Source: Lawsonibacter sp. (GTDB taxonomy: Bacteria > Bacillota > Clostridia > Oscillospirales > Oscillospiraceae). From it: a stretch of DNA of 9,527 nucleotides. A program made the translations under genes and the position numbers. Below the pieces are notes generated by a model. That model was not told where the DNA came from and did no database searches. It worked only from the letters and a program-made list of their open reading frames with translations. The stretch is from assembly GCA_022793355.1 (NCBI GenBank), contig JAAWCR010000144.1, forward strand, positions 1 to 9,527, written 5' to 3'. Of the stretch, positions 1 through 5,590 are shown in pieces (the stretch's first letter is position 1; each line of letters begins with the position of its first letter).

Positions 1-574
1 GCAGGTCGGGCCAGTCCTTGGGGGCCTCAAGGCCCTTGCTCTCCAGACGGTCCTTGTTGACCATAAAGCCCAGGATGCCGGTGTAGATGCCATGCCACAT
101 GTTGTCGGAGTGCTTATACACGTCCTTGGTGATGTGGGAGGCGTTCATTGCCTCGTAGGGCTCCAGCAGGCCCTCAGCCGCCACCACGTTGTAGGGGTCG
201 GTGGTGCCGCCGAACCAGACGTCGGCGGAGGGGTTGCCGTTCTCCTCCTCGATCTTGGCCTGAACCTCACCGGTGGACAGGCGCTGGAAGGTGGTCTTAA
301 TGCCGTACAGCTGCTCAAACTTCTGGCAGGCGGCGGCCAGATACTCCTCCTCACAGGAGCCGTAGACCACCAGCTCGCCCTCGGCTTTGGCGGCGTCAAT
401 CAGCTCGGCCATGGGGTCGGCCGGGGTGCTGGCGTCGCTGCCCTGAGAGGTGCCGCTCTGATTGCCGGCGCTGGACTGACCGCCCTGATTGCTCTGGGCG
501 CCGTTTCCCCCGCCGCAGGCGGCCAGGGACAGGAGCATCGCGGAGGCCAACAGCACGGATAAAATCTTTTTCAC
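1..574 (-). CDS. ABC transporter substrate-binding lipoprotein, iron(III)/AfuA-like (partial, C-terminus outside window)
   Basis: This is the extracellular solute receptor of an ABC importer, tethered to the membrane by a lipid anchor. About 191 residues are visible. The start is GTG at 574, preceded by GGAGG at 583-587 with 8-nt spacing. Residues 1-20 form a lipoprotein signal (KK, a hydrophobic core, then LAAC with the lipidated Cys at 20). Residues 21-54 are a low-complexity Gly/Ser/Gln/Asn linker. The binding domain starts near residue 55, with ELVVYGS at about 67-73 and SADVWFGGTTDPYN at about 116-129. These are typical of the periplasmic-binding family of Fe(3+) or 2-aminoethylphosphonate transporters (COG1840). 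The ligand cannot be assigned because most of the ligand-contact half is missing; iron is the family default. The permease and ATPase genes would be expected further left, outside the window. Confidence 0.88.
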   Translation of the reverse strand, partial: MKKILSVLLASAMLLSLAACGGGNGAQSNQGGQSSAGNQSGTSQGSDASTPADPMAELIDAAKAEGELVVYGSCEEEYLAAACQKFEQLYGIKTTFQRLSTGEVQAKIEEENGNPSADVWFGGTTDPYNVVAAEGLLEPYEAMNASHITKDVYKHSDNMWHGIYTGILGFMVNKDRLESKGLEAPKDWPDL

Positions 575-619
575 GTTTTATTCCTCCATTTTCTTTTTTC
601 CCACCGGCGGAGATAAGCC

Positions 620-635
620 TCCCATCCTTATGGGA
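620..635 (-). promoter_or_regulatory. Short palindrome at the predicted transcript 5' end
   Basis: TCCCAT (620-625) and ATGGGA (630-635) are perfect inverted repeats separated by 4 bases, right at the predicted transcription start of the substrate-binding protein gene. It could be an operator (for example for a metal-responsive repressor) or a 5' stem-loop that stabilises the mRNA. The sequence does not match a regulator box I can name. Confidence 0.4.
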
Positions 636-642
636 TAGCATC

Positions 643-671
643 ATTTTAATACCTCAGGAAGAAAAAGTCAA
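643..671 (-). promoter_or_regulatory. Sigma-A-type promoter of the substrate-binding protein gene
   Basis: Read on the minus strand, a -35 box TTGACT (666-671) is followed by a 17-bp spacer and a -10 box TAAAAT (643-648). This is a near-consensus housekeeping promoter. Transcription would start near 636, giving a leader of about 60 nt before the GTG at 574. Start-site position is inferred. Confidence 0.75.
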
Positions 672-921
672 TATGTCCAAAATAATTCCTTTTGATTTAT
701 ACAAAATCGACCGTTTTACACAAATCAAGAAGAAATCAATTCAATTTTAGGAAAAATAAGGCATTCCTGCAAACATTCGCCTCGTCCGGCAGGGAGATTC
801 CTCGGCGTTTCCTTGTTTGAATTCAATGCCGATTGCGTTTATCTGGCTGATCCAAAACTTCTCTGTTCGGATAATCTCCTCCCTCTTCTCCAACTGCCTG
901 CCCCAAATCTCCGCCCCTTGA
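672..921. other. AT-rich intergenic stretch with no supported gene
   Basis: This lies between the promoter of the substrate-binding protein gene and the first recognisable part of the intron relic. A minus-strand open frame from about 968 to 747 would encode 73 residues, and its part from about residue 17 on (with LEKREEIIRTEKFWISQINAI) looks somewhat protein-like. Its only ATG lies antisense inside the reverse transcriptase remnant, and I see no ribosome binding site, so I do not call a gene. It may be debris from the same mobile DNA or from a gene the intron entered. Confidence 0.4.
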
Positions 922-1419
922 ATGGATGAATGTACTGTAAACGAGTATGGAACCCCACAGGGCGGCATTATCTGATTTTGTCACATCAAGATACATGTGC
1001 CCATGCCGAACAATGGAAAGCTAAACTGCAAGTATTTCTGCAAAACAGGCGAAAGCTTACACTATCCACAGAGAAAACGCTGATACATAGATGTCCGAAG
1101 AAACCGCATCAACAGCCAAGCGAGAGGAATGATTCAGTATTACCAATGCTGTACGTGGGTAAATCTCGCCATGCACAAGTACACCCGCAGATTGCAGTTA
1201 ATTGCTAAAAGCAGGCTGAAGCAACACCGGGAGAAATGGATACCGGCAAATCAAACGCAAAATCTTCCGCATATCCACCAACAGCGCAAACGAATGATTT
1301 CTTCCATAAAATACCGCAATATTTATGTTGGCTTCACAGCCCTTGCATTTTGCAAGTGGGAGAACATTTTTCCGAAAAACCAGTCTGATCTGACTGCTGT
1401 TCTCTTACGAGAGCGGTAA
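922..1419 (+). pseudogene. Decayed group II intron reverse transcriptase/maturase (ltrA-like)
   Basis: Pieces of a group II intron-encoded protein appear in order but in shifting frames. At 922-972 the frame reads NEYGTPQGGII then stops; GTPQGGI is the reverse transcriptase motif that normally continues ISPLLANI. At about 974-1090 another frame gives WKAKLQVFLQNRRKLTLSTEKTLIH, matching the end of the palm domain (LxLSxEKTxI). At 1090-1419 a third frame gives RINSQARGMIQYY, CTWVNLAMHKY, KWIPANQTQNLPHIH and FCKWENIFPKNQ, matching the maturase (X) domain and C-terminus of this family. The N-terminal half, the YADD catalytic motif and the thumb region are missing, so at least two internal deletions and two frame changes are present. 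The protein cannot be functional. Recognition is from family knowledge, not a database search. Confidence 0.8.
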
Positions 1420-1443
1420 AAGCGGCGGACTACCTATCACTAT
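1395..1443 (+). mobile_element. Probable 3' end of the group II intron relic
   Basis: Directly after the maturase stop codon, the sequence ends in CTACCTATCACTATT (about 1430-1444). This resembles the 3' terminal part of domain VI in the related group II introns of Clostridia, so the intron-exon junction should lie near 1441-1444. The conserved domain V hairpin (with an AGC...GAAA...GTT pattern) that normally sits between the reading frame and this end is not visible, which fits an internal deletion. The exact junction cannot be fixed without an intact relative. Confidence 0.5.
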
Positions 1444-1546
1444 TGTTTCGTTTTTTTATTATAACACAGATTCAAGCCGCGTGCTGAAACGATTGGCGGG
1501 CTGCAGGAGAGGGGCGAGGGGTGCGCCCCCCGCATAGCATGAGATA

Positions 1547-1567
1547 AACGGCAGAACTTCTGCCGTT
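1547..1567 (+). promoter_or_regulatory. Perfect inverted repeat just upstream of the ribosome binding site
   Basis: AACGGCAGAA (1547-1556), a single C, and TTCTGCCGTT (1558-1567) form a perfect 10-bp inverted repeat. It ends one base before the AGGAGG ribosome binding site (1569-1574) of the first gene of the cassette. It could be an operator on DNA, or an mRNA hairpin that controls translation or protects the 5' end. It lacks a following T-tract and so is unlikely to be a terminator. Confidence 0.5.
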
Positions 1568-1581
1568 CAGGAGGTATCGCA

Positions 1582-1983
1582 ATGCAAGCAACAGGAACCT
1601 TAAGCGTCCGGGTGTACACCTCCCAGGCGCAGATCCCTCTGGAGGGCGCCACGGTGGTGGTGACCATGCCCGGGGAGGGAGGCAAGCAGAAGCTGCTCTC
1701 CATACAATGTACCAACAGCAGCGGACAAATCAAAAGCATCCAAATCGACACCCCCCTCCCGGCGCAGAGCACTTCCCCCGGTGGGCTTCCCGGAGACGGC
1801 GCCCCCTGCGCCCTTTGCTCCGTGTGGGCGGAGCAGCCGGGCTACGCCATGCTCCAGGTGGAGAACGTGCAGATTTTCCCCGGGGTGGAGACGATGCAGA
1901 ACATGGAGCTCATTCCCCTGCCCCAGGGGCTGTGCAGCCTCCAGCAGCGGGACGAGCGGGATATCCCCGCCCAAAACCTGTGA
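1582..1983 (+). CDS. Carboxypeptidase-regulatory-like (transthyretin-type) beta-sandwich protein, function unknown
   Basis: A 133-residue protein starting at ATG 1582, with AGGAGG at 1569-1574 seven bases upstream. The N-terminal half (GTLSVRVYTSQAQIPLEGATVVVT, residues about 5-28) has the pattern of a carboxypeptidase regulatory-like domain, where beta strands are followed by 'PLEGATV'. The second half (SVWAEQPGYAMLQVENVQIFPGV, about 80-102) completes such a sandwich. The end is polar. There is no signal peptide, membrane segment or catalytic motif. The stop codon overlaps the GAGGAGGAG ribosome binding site of the next gene, so the two are probably translationally coupled. The domain usually mediates adhesion or structural contacts; with its neighbours, a role in assembling a cell wall or spore-associated complex is inferred. 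Family assignment is by eye. Confidence 0.78.
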   Translation: MQATGTLSVRVYTSQAQIPLEGATVVVTMPGEGGKQKLLSIQCTNSSGQIKSIQIDTPLPAQSTSPGGLPGDGAPCALCSVWAEQPGYAMLQVENVQIFPGVETMQNMELIPLPQGLCSLQQRDERDIPAQNL

Positions 1984-1995
1984 GGAGGAGGAGCC

Positions 1996-3258
1996 ATGCC
2001 CATTATCCTTCCATATGTGCCCCGCACCATCACGGTGCACCTGGGTCTTCCCGACCAGTGGGCGGAGAACGTCACCGTCTCTTTCCCTGACTATGTAAAA
2101 AATGTGGCCTCCAGCGAAATATACCCCACCTGGGAGCCTGCCGCCATCCGGGCCAACGTGCTGGCCATCATCTCTTTTGCCCTGAATCGCGTCTACACCG
2201 AGTTCTACCACAGCCGGGGCTACGACTTCCAAATCACCTCCACTACCCAATACGACCAGAAGTTCATCCGGGGCCGGAACATTTTTGAAAACATCAGCCA
2301 GGTGGTGGACGAGATTTTTAACGACTATATCCGACGCCAGGGGTATGTGGAGCCCCTGGCCGCCAAATTCTGCAACGGCACCACCTCCACCTGCGACGGC
2401 CTGTCCCAGTGGGGCAGCCAGGAACTGGCCCAGGATGGACTCAACTCCATGGAGATTCTGCGCCACTACTACGGCAGCAACATTGAGCTTGTGGTGGACG
2501 CCCCTATTCAGGATATTACCGCCTCTTATCCCGGCAGTCCTCTGCGTCTGGGCTCGGTGGGGGAAAATGTGGTCATTGTTCAAGCTATGCTCAACCGGAT
2601 TTCCCAAAACTACCCCGCCATCCCCAAAATTTCCCCCGCTACCGGCATTTTCGGGGAGGACACCCGGGACGCGGTGCGCACCTTCCAGCGAATTTTCAAT
2701 CTGGACCCGGACGGGGTAGTGGGGAAAGCCACCTGGTACAAAATGGTCTACCTCTACGCGGGCATTCTTCAGCTGGCCGAGCTGGTAAGCCAGGGACAGA
2801 CCTTCGTTACGGTTCAGTTCCAGTTCTCCGGCCCTCTGGAGGAGGGGGACATCGGCCCTGAGGTGGGCATCCTCCAGTATATGCTGGCCCTACTGGCCCA
2901 GTTTGACAACTCTTTGTCCCCTATGACGGTAGACGGCCAATTCGGCCCCGCCACCACTCAGGCGGTGCGCACCTACCAGCAGCTGGTGGGCCTCACCCCC
3001 AACGGCTATGTGGATGAGAACACCTGGGACTCCATCTACCGCAATTTCGCCCTGGCGGACTACTTCCTCCGCCGGGACACGGTGCGGGCCCAGTCTCTGC
3101 GGGAGGACGCTCTTCCGGTAATGTCCAGGGCGGGCGGACCGCCGGAAGACGGTCCGGCGCGGTGGGACAGCACCTCCCGAATGGGCCAGTACCCGGGCCG
3201 TCCCCTGAATCTAGGCCAGCGGGACGGGCAGAACGGACAGAGAGGAGCGAAAGTATGA
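1996..3258 (+). CDS. SpoIID-like protein with two peptidoglycan-binding repeats
   Basis: A 420-residue protein with its start 12 bases after the preceding gene and a GGAGGAGG ribosome binding site at the junction. Residues about 10-165 resemble the SpoIID/LytB family: WEPAAIRANVLAIISFALNRVY (46-67) corresponds to the 'EALKAQAVAARTYA' region, YDFQITSTTQYDQ (76-88) to the 'YDvxdtt' strand, and GLSQWGSQELAQDG (135-148) plus EILRHYYG (153-160) to the C-terminal signature. C126 and C133 flank the CNGTTSTC stretch. Two PG_binding_1 domains follow: 183-252 (GIFGEDTRDAVRTFQ) and 282-348 (DGQFGPATTQAVRTYQ). The tail (370-420) is Gly/Arg/Pro-rich. SpoIID is a lytic transglycosylase used in engulfment, but the expected catalytic Glu directly before Ala-Leu/Ile is Ala here (the nearest Glu is E47), and the usual N-terminal membrane anchor is absent. 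A wall- or spore-binding role is plausible; enzyme activity is unproven. Confidence 0.82.
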   Translation: MPIILPYVPRTITVHLGLPDQWAENVTVSFPDYVKNVASSEIYPTWEPAAIRANVLAIISFALNRVYTEFYHSRGYDFQITSTTQYDQKFIRGRNIFENISQVVDEIFNDYIRRQGYVEPLAAKFCNGTTSTCDGLSQWGSQELAQDGLNSMEILRHYYGSNIELVVDAPIQDITASYPGSPLRLGSVGENVVIVQAMLNRISQNYPAIPKISPATGIFGEDTRDAVRTFQRIFNLDPDGVVGKATWYKMVYLYAGILQLAELVSQGQTFVTVQFQFSGPLEEGDIGPEVGILQYMLALLAQFDNSLSPMTVDGQFGPATTQAVRTYQQLVGLTPNGYVDENTWDSIYRNFALADYFLRRDTVRAQSLREDALPVMSRAGGPPEDGPARWDSTSRMGQYPGRPLNLGQRDGQNGQRGAKV

Positions 3259-3836
3259 GAGACACCACGGCGGGACGAGAGCTGCTGGAGCGGGAGATGC
3301 TGTCCAAGCCGGTAAGCAGCCTGCAATATATGCTGGGGCAGCTGTCCAGAACCTACCATTATCTGCCCCAGCTGGCGGTGGACGGGGTCTATGGCGAGCG
3401 CACCCTGGAGGCGGTCATGCGTTTTCAGCGGGAAGCGGGCCTACCCGTCACCGGGGTTGTGGATCAGGCTACCTGGAACGCTATCCACAACTGCTGGCTG
3501 AATCAGCAGGCCAGGCAGAGCTATTCCCGGGCCACCCGGGTGTTCCCCTCCGAGGGCATCCAGGTCCACGAGGGCAATACCAAGGAATATATGATTGTCC
3601 CTCAGACTATGTTCAACGTGCTTTCCAAGCACTTTGAAGGCATTACCCCCTGTGAGGCCGACGGCAGCCACGGGCCCGCGTCGGCGGAAAATGTTCGGTG
3701 GCTCCAAAGGGCCGCCGGACTGCCGGCGACGGGCTGTATGGATAAGGCCACCTGGGACGCCCTGTCCCACCTGTATGAAATTTTTGTGGTACGGGATACC
3801 GACTGCCAGCCGGAGTTCACCGGCGGGTGGGGGTAG
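3255..3836 (+). CDS. Small protein with two peptidoglycan-binding (PG_binding_1) domains
   Basis: A 193-residue protein. I chose ATG 3255 because it overlaps the preceding stop codon (ATGA) and has AGAGGAG at 3241-3247; the open frame extends 31 codons further upstream, but that part lies within the preceding gene. Domain 1 spans about 18-78 (LQYMLGQL, DGVYGERTLEAVMRFQ, GVVDQATWNAI) and domain 2 about 111-172 (DGSHGPASAENVRWLQRAAGL, MDKATWDAL). The second is more diverged, with SHGPAS where FGxxT is usual. There is no catalytic domain, signal peptide or membrane segment, so it probably acts as a binding or adaptor partner of the SpoIID-like protein encoded just before it. The ATGA overlap indicates translational coupling. 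Confidence 0.82.
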   Translation: MRDTTAGRELLEREMLSKPVSSLQYMLGQLSRTYHYLPQLAVDGVYGERTLEAVMRFQREAGLPVTGVVDQATWNAIHNCWLNQQARQSYSRATRVFPSEGIQVHEGNTKEYMIVPQTMFNVLSKHFEGITPCEADGSHGPASAENVRWLQRAAGLPATGCMDKATWDALSHLYEIFVVRDTDCQPEFTGGWG

Positions 3837-3878
3837 CGCAGCCCACACGATGGGGACAGCCAATTCTGAATACGGTAA

Positions 3879-3915
3879 GACCGCCCACCCCAAGCAGGGC
3901 GGGCGGCCTTTGTTT
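3879..3915 (+). terminator. Hairpin terminator between convergent genes
   Basis: A 12-bp stem (3879-3890 with 3897-3908, loop CAAGCA) is followed on the plus strand by TTTGTTT (3909-3915). On the plus strand two A-C mismatches interrupt it; on the minus strand these become G-U wobbles, giving an unbroken stem but a poor T-tract. It sits 42 bp after the plus-strand cassette and at the stop codon of the minus-strand small gene, so it may serve both directions. Confidence 0.65.
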
Positions 3916-4099
3916 ACAGGGATGCGCTGGGCAGATTGTCCACGAAGGCCCGCAGCTGGGACTGGCTGGTCATCTGGCCCAGCTGGAGCAGGATGGCGTT
4001 CCGCTGTTCCAGGGTGCAGCGGTCGTAGAAAGCGGAGGCTTGGGGGTTCTTTTGCAGCAGCTCCCCGAAGGTCACCGCCGCGTTCATGTTTAAGTCCAT
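3914..4099 (-). CDS. Conserved-looking small protein of unknown function (61 aa)
   Basis: I do not recognise this gene. ATG at 4099 is preceded by GAGGTGAT with about 5-nt spacing, which favours it over an upstream ATG at 4147 lacking such a site. The 61 residues start MDLNMNAAVTFGELLQKNPQ and continue through FYDRCTLEQRNAILLQLGQM to SQSQLRAFVDNLPSASL. The pattern suggests two or three amphipathic helices with one Cys and no membrane segment. It lies 64 bp downstream of the uracil-DNA glycosylase gene on the same strand with no terminator between them, so the two are probably cotranscribed. Codon use matches the neighbouring genes, supporting a real gene. Similar short helical proteins are frequent in Clostridia, but no role can be given. 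Confidence 0.68.
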   Translation of the reverse strand: MDLNMNAAVTFGELLQKNPQASAFYDRCTLEQRNAILLQLGQMTSQSQLRAFVDNLPSASL

Positions 4100-4163
4100 A
4101 CAATCACCTCGAAGCCAGTATGCCCAGCCGCCGGTGAAATGATACAAAAGGTTTCGCCGTCTC

Positions 4164-4739
4164 TCAATAGGTGTGGTCGCAGACCTCCAGAATCTTGGCC
4201 TGGATGGCTTTCAAATCTTCAAAAGTCTCCGGGCGGCGGCGAGGGTCCCGGAGGACGGCGGCGGGGTGGAACAGGGCGGTCATCCACACGCCGTTTTTCT
4301 CAAACCACTGTCCATGCTCTTTGGTGATTTTAAAATCCTCCTTAATCAGCTTGCAGGCCGCGATGCGGCCCAGGCAGATGATAATCTTGGGCCGAATGAG
4401 GGCCACCTGGCTGCGGAGGTAGTCGATGCAGGCCTCCTGCTCGGTGTTCAGGGGGTCCCGGTTCTGGGGCGGGCGGCACTTGACCATGTTGCCGATGTAA
4501 ACATTTTTCTTCCGGCTCAGGTCCACCATTTCCAGCATGTCGTCCAGCAGCTTGCCCCCCCGGCCCACAAAGGGCTCCCCCTGCAAATCCTCGTTCTCGC
4601 CGGGACCCTCTCCGATGCACATCACCTCGGCGTCCCGGGGACCAGTGCCGAACACCACGTTATGCCGGGTATCCGCCAGCGCGCACTTGCAGCAGGACAA
4701 ACAGGCCTTCTCCAGCTCTTCCCAATTGTTAAACAGCAT
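4164..4739 (-). CDS. Uracil-DNA glycosylase, family 4 (iron-sulfur type)
   Basis: This enzyme removes uracil arising from cytosine deamination or misincorporation, starting base excision repair. The protein has 191 residues. ATG 4739 is chosen because GGAGGA lies about 7 bases upstream; the longer frame would need a TTG start. Motif 1 is GEGPGENED (43-51), followed by GEPFVGRGGKLLDDML (54-69), NMVKCRPPQNRDP (84-96) and the catalytic-pocket motif HPAAVLRDP (158-166). C13, C16, C88 and C104 match the spacing of the [4Fe-4S] ligands in family 4 enzymes; C17 and C19 are extra cysteines near the cluster. Some annotation pipelines place this family with phage SPO1 DNA polymerase-related proteins. 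It is first in a probable two-gene unit with the downstream small protein. Confidence 0.93.
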   Translation of the reverse strand: MLFNNWEELEKACLSCCKCALADTRHNVVFGTGPRDAEVMCIGEGPGENEDLQGEPFVGRGGKLLDDMLEMVDLSRKKNVYIGNMVKCRPPQNRDPLNTEQEACIDYLRSQVALIRPKIIICLGRIAACKLIKEDFKITKEHGQWFEKNGVWMTALFHPAAVLRDPRRRPETFEDLKAIQAKILEVCDHTY

Positions 4740-4780
4740 GACAGATTCCTCCAAATCCGGATTTCGACGGTTTTGCGTTC

Positions 4781-4809
4781 AGTATAGCACAAAAATATCC
4801 TTTGGGGAA
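4781..4809 (-). promoter_or_regulatory. Extended -10 promoter of the uracil-DNA glycosylase gene
   Basis: On the minus strand, TATACT (4781-4786) is preceded by TGC (4787-4789), an extended -10 element. The -35 region at 17-bp spacing, TTCCCC (about 4804-4809), is weak, as is common with extended -10 promoters. The predicted start near 4774 gives a leader of about 35 nt. A palindrome GGAATATTCC (4822-4831) lies just upstream of the -35. Confidence 0.6.
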
Positions 4810-4907
4810 GGGCTTTTCGACGGAATATTCCAAAACAAAAAATTTATTTTTAACTTTTCTCCTCCATTTCTTCCTGTCGGGAGCGTCAGAAATCCTCCCT
4901 GCAGGGC

Positions 4908-4951
4908 ACAAGATATGGTTGAACTACGCATAAAAACATGACATATCTTGT
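4908..4951. promoter_or_regulatory. 10-bp inverted repeat in the divergent udg/mraZ intergenic region
   Basis: ACAAGATATG (4908-4917) and CATATCTTGT (4942-4951) are perfect inverted repeats with a 24-bp interval. A weak promoter-like pair (TTGAAC 4919-4924, 17 bp, CATATC) lies within it on the plus strand. It may be a regulator site serving the divergent genes, or an RNA stem if transcribed. The rest of this 433-bp gap contains A/T-rich tracts and imperfect hairpins but no gene that I can support. Confidence 0.4.
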
Positions 4952-5070
4952 ACAGAGTTGGGAAAAAAATTATCTCCGCCTGGCATTAGAACATTCGTTT
5001 TAAGCTTGAAAACCGCAAGTTTTTTATAGAAAAAGAGGGATTTCCGTCAAAAACGACAGAAAAAAACCTC

Positions 5071-5099
5071 TTGCTTTTTGTGCCGGCAGACGATATACT
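5071..5099 (+). promoter_or_regulatory. Sigma-A-type promoter of the mraZ operon
   Basis: TTGCTT (5071-5076), a 17-bp spacer and TATACT (5094-5099) form a strong housekeeping promoter. Transcription should begin near 5106, about 67 nt before the mraZ GTG. This is the expected place for the promoter of a division and cell wall cluster. Confidence 0.8.
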
Positions 5100-5109
5100 A
5101 GGTAACGAG

Positions 5110-5126
5110 GTGGGGCGAAGTGGGGG
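5110..5126 (+). promoter_or_regulatory. Tandem MraZ-box-like direct repeats
   Basis: GTGGGG occurs at 5110... as TGGGG (5111-5115) and again as TGGGG (5121-5125), exactly 10 bp apart with 5 bp between. In E. coli MraZ binds TGGGN direct repeats separated by 5 bp. Here they lie just after the -10 box, where MraZ binding would block transcription, implying autorepression. A looser TGGAG occurs at 5152. The binding assignment is inferred from the known site pattern. Confidence 0.65.
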
Positions 5127-5172
5127 AAAATCCCTCGAACCAACATCCAAGTGGAGGAGAGGGTGAGGGAGC

Positions 5173-5589
5173 GTGACCGGTACATACGAGCACAGCATCG
5201 ACGCCAAGGGCCGGCTGTTCATCCCCGCCAAGCTCCGGGAAGAGCTGGGCATCTCCTTCTATCTGGCCATGGGCGTGGACGCCTGCCTGGCCGTTTACCC
5301 CCAATCCACCTGGGACCGCTTTACCGAAAAGTTCGCCTCCCTTCCCATGAGCCAATCCCGGGCTATGCGCCCCTTGTTTGCCAACGCAGCTAAGTGCGAG
5401 CCGGACAGCCAGGGCCGCATCGTCATCCCGCAGAAACTGCGCAAATACGCGGGACTGGAAAAGGAGACTGTCATCATCGGCGTCCACGACCGGGCGGAAA
5501 TCTGGTCCGCACAGGCCTGGAATGCCCAGGAAGAGGAGGAAATGACCCCCGAGAAGATGGCCGCCTGTATGGCGGAATTGGGGTTCTGA
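5173..5589 (+). CDS. mraZ: MraZ transcriptional regulator of the dcw cluster
   Basis: A DNA-binding regulator that forms ring-like oligomers and controls its own division and cell wall cluster. 138 residues, close to the usual 140-150. Two SpoVT/AbrB-like halves are visible: residues 4-50 with the signature DAKGRLFIPAKLREELG (10-26) and 73-118 with DSQGRIVIPQKLRKYAG (78-94). The start is GTG at 5173, which gives the usual short N-terminus (MTGTYEHSIDAKGR); a GAGGGA-type ribosome binding site lies at 5165-5170, rather close, with a better GGAGGAG at 5153-5159. It is followed after one base by rsmH. The tandem TGGGG repeats in its leader are the likely autoregulatory target. Confidence 0.95.
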   Translation: MTGTYEHSIDAKGRLFIPAKLREELGISFYLAMGVDACLAVYPQSTWDRFTEKFASLPMSQSRAMRPLFANAAKCEPDSQGRIVIPQKLRKYAGLEKETVIIGVHDRAEIWSAQAWNAQEEEEMTPEKMAACMAELGF

Positions 5590-5590
5590 T

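Noticed and set aside
747..968. A 73-codon minus-strand frame with a protein-like charged stretch
   Set aside because: The start lies inside the reverse transcriptase remnant, no ribosome binding site is visible, and I do not recognise the sequence. It could be debris.
1444..1465. TATAAC after a T-run as a promoter for the cassette
   Set aside because: No acceptable -35 box is found at 16-18 bp spacing.
1533..1541. CATAGCATG as a sigma-K -10 element for the cassette
   Set aside because: The last position does not match CATANNNTA and there is no AC at the expected -35 position, so a sporulation promoter cannot be claimed from sequence alone.
1600..2607. A 335-codon open frame on the minus strand
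   Set aside because: It is antisense to the first cassette gene and much of the SpoIID-like gene, has no ribosome binding site and a composition typical of shadow frames in GC-rich coding DNA.
5002..5025. AAGCTTG/CAAGTTT hairpin followed by a few T residues as a terminator
   Set aside because: The stem is weak and AT-rich, and no plus-strand gene ends upstream of it.
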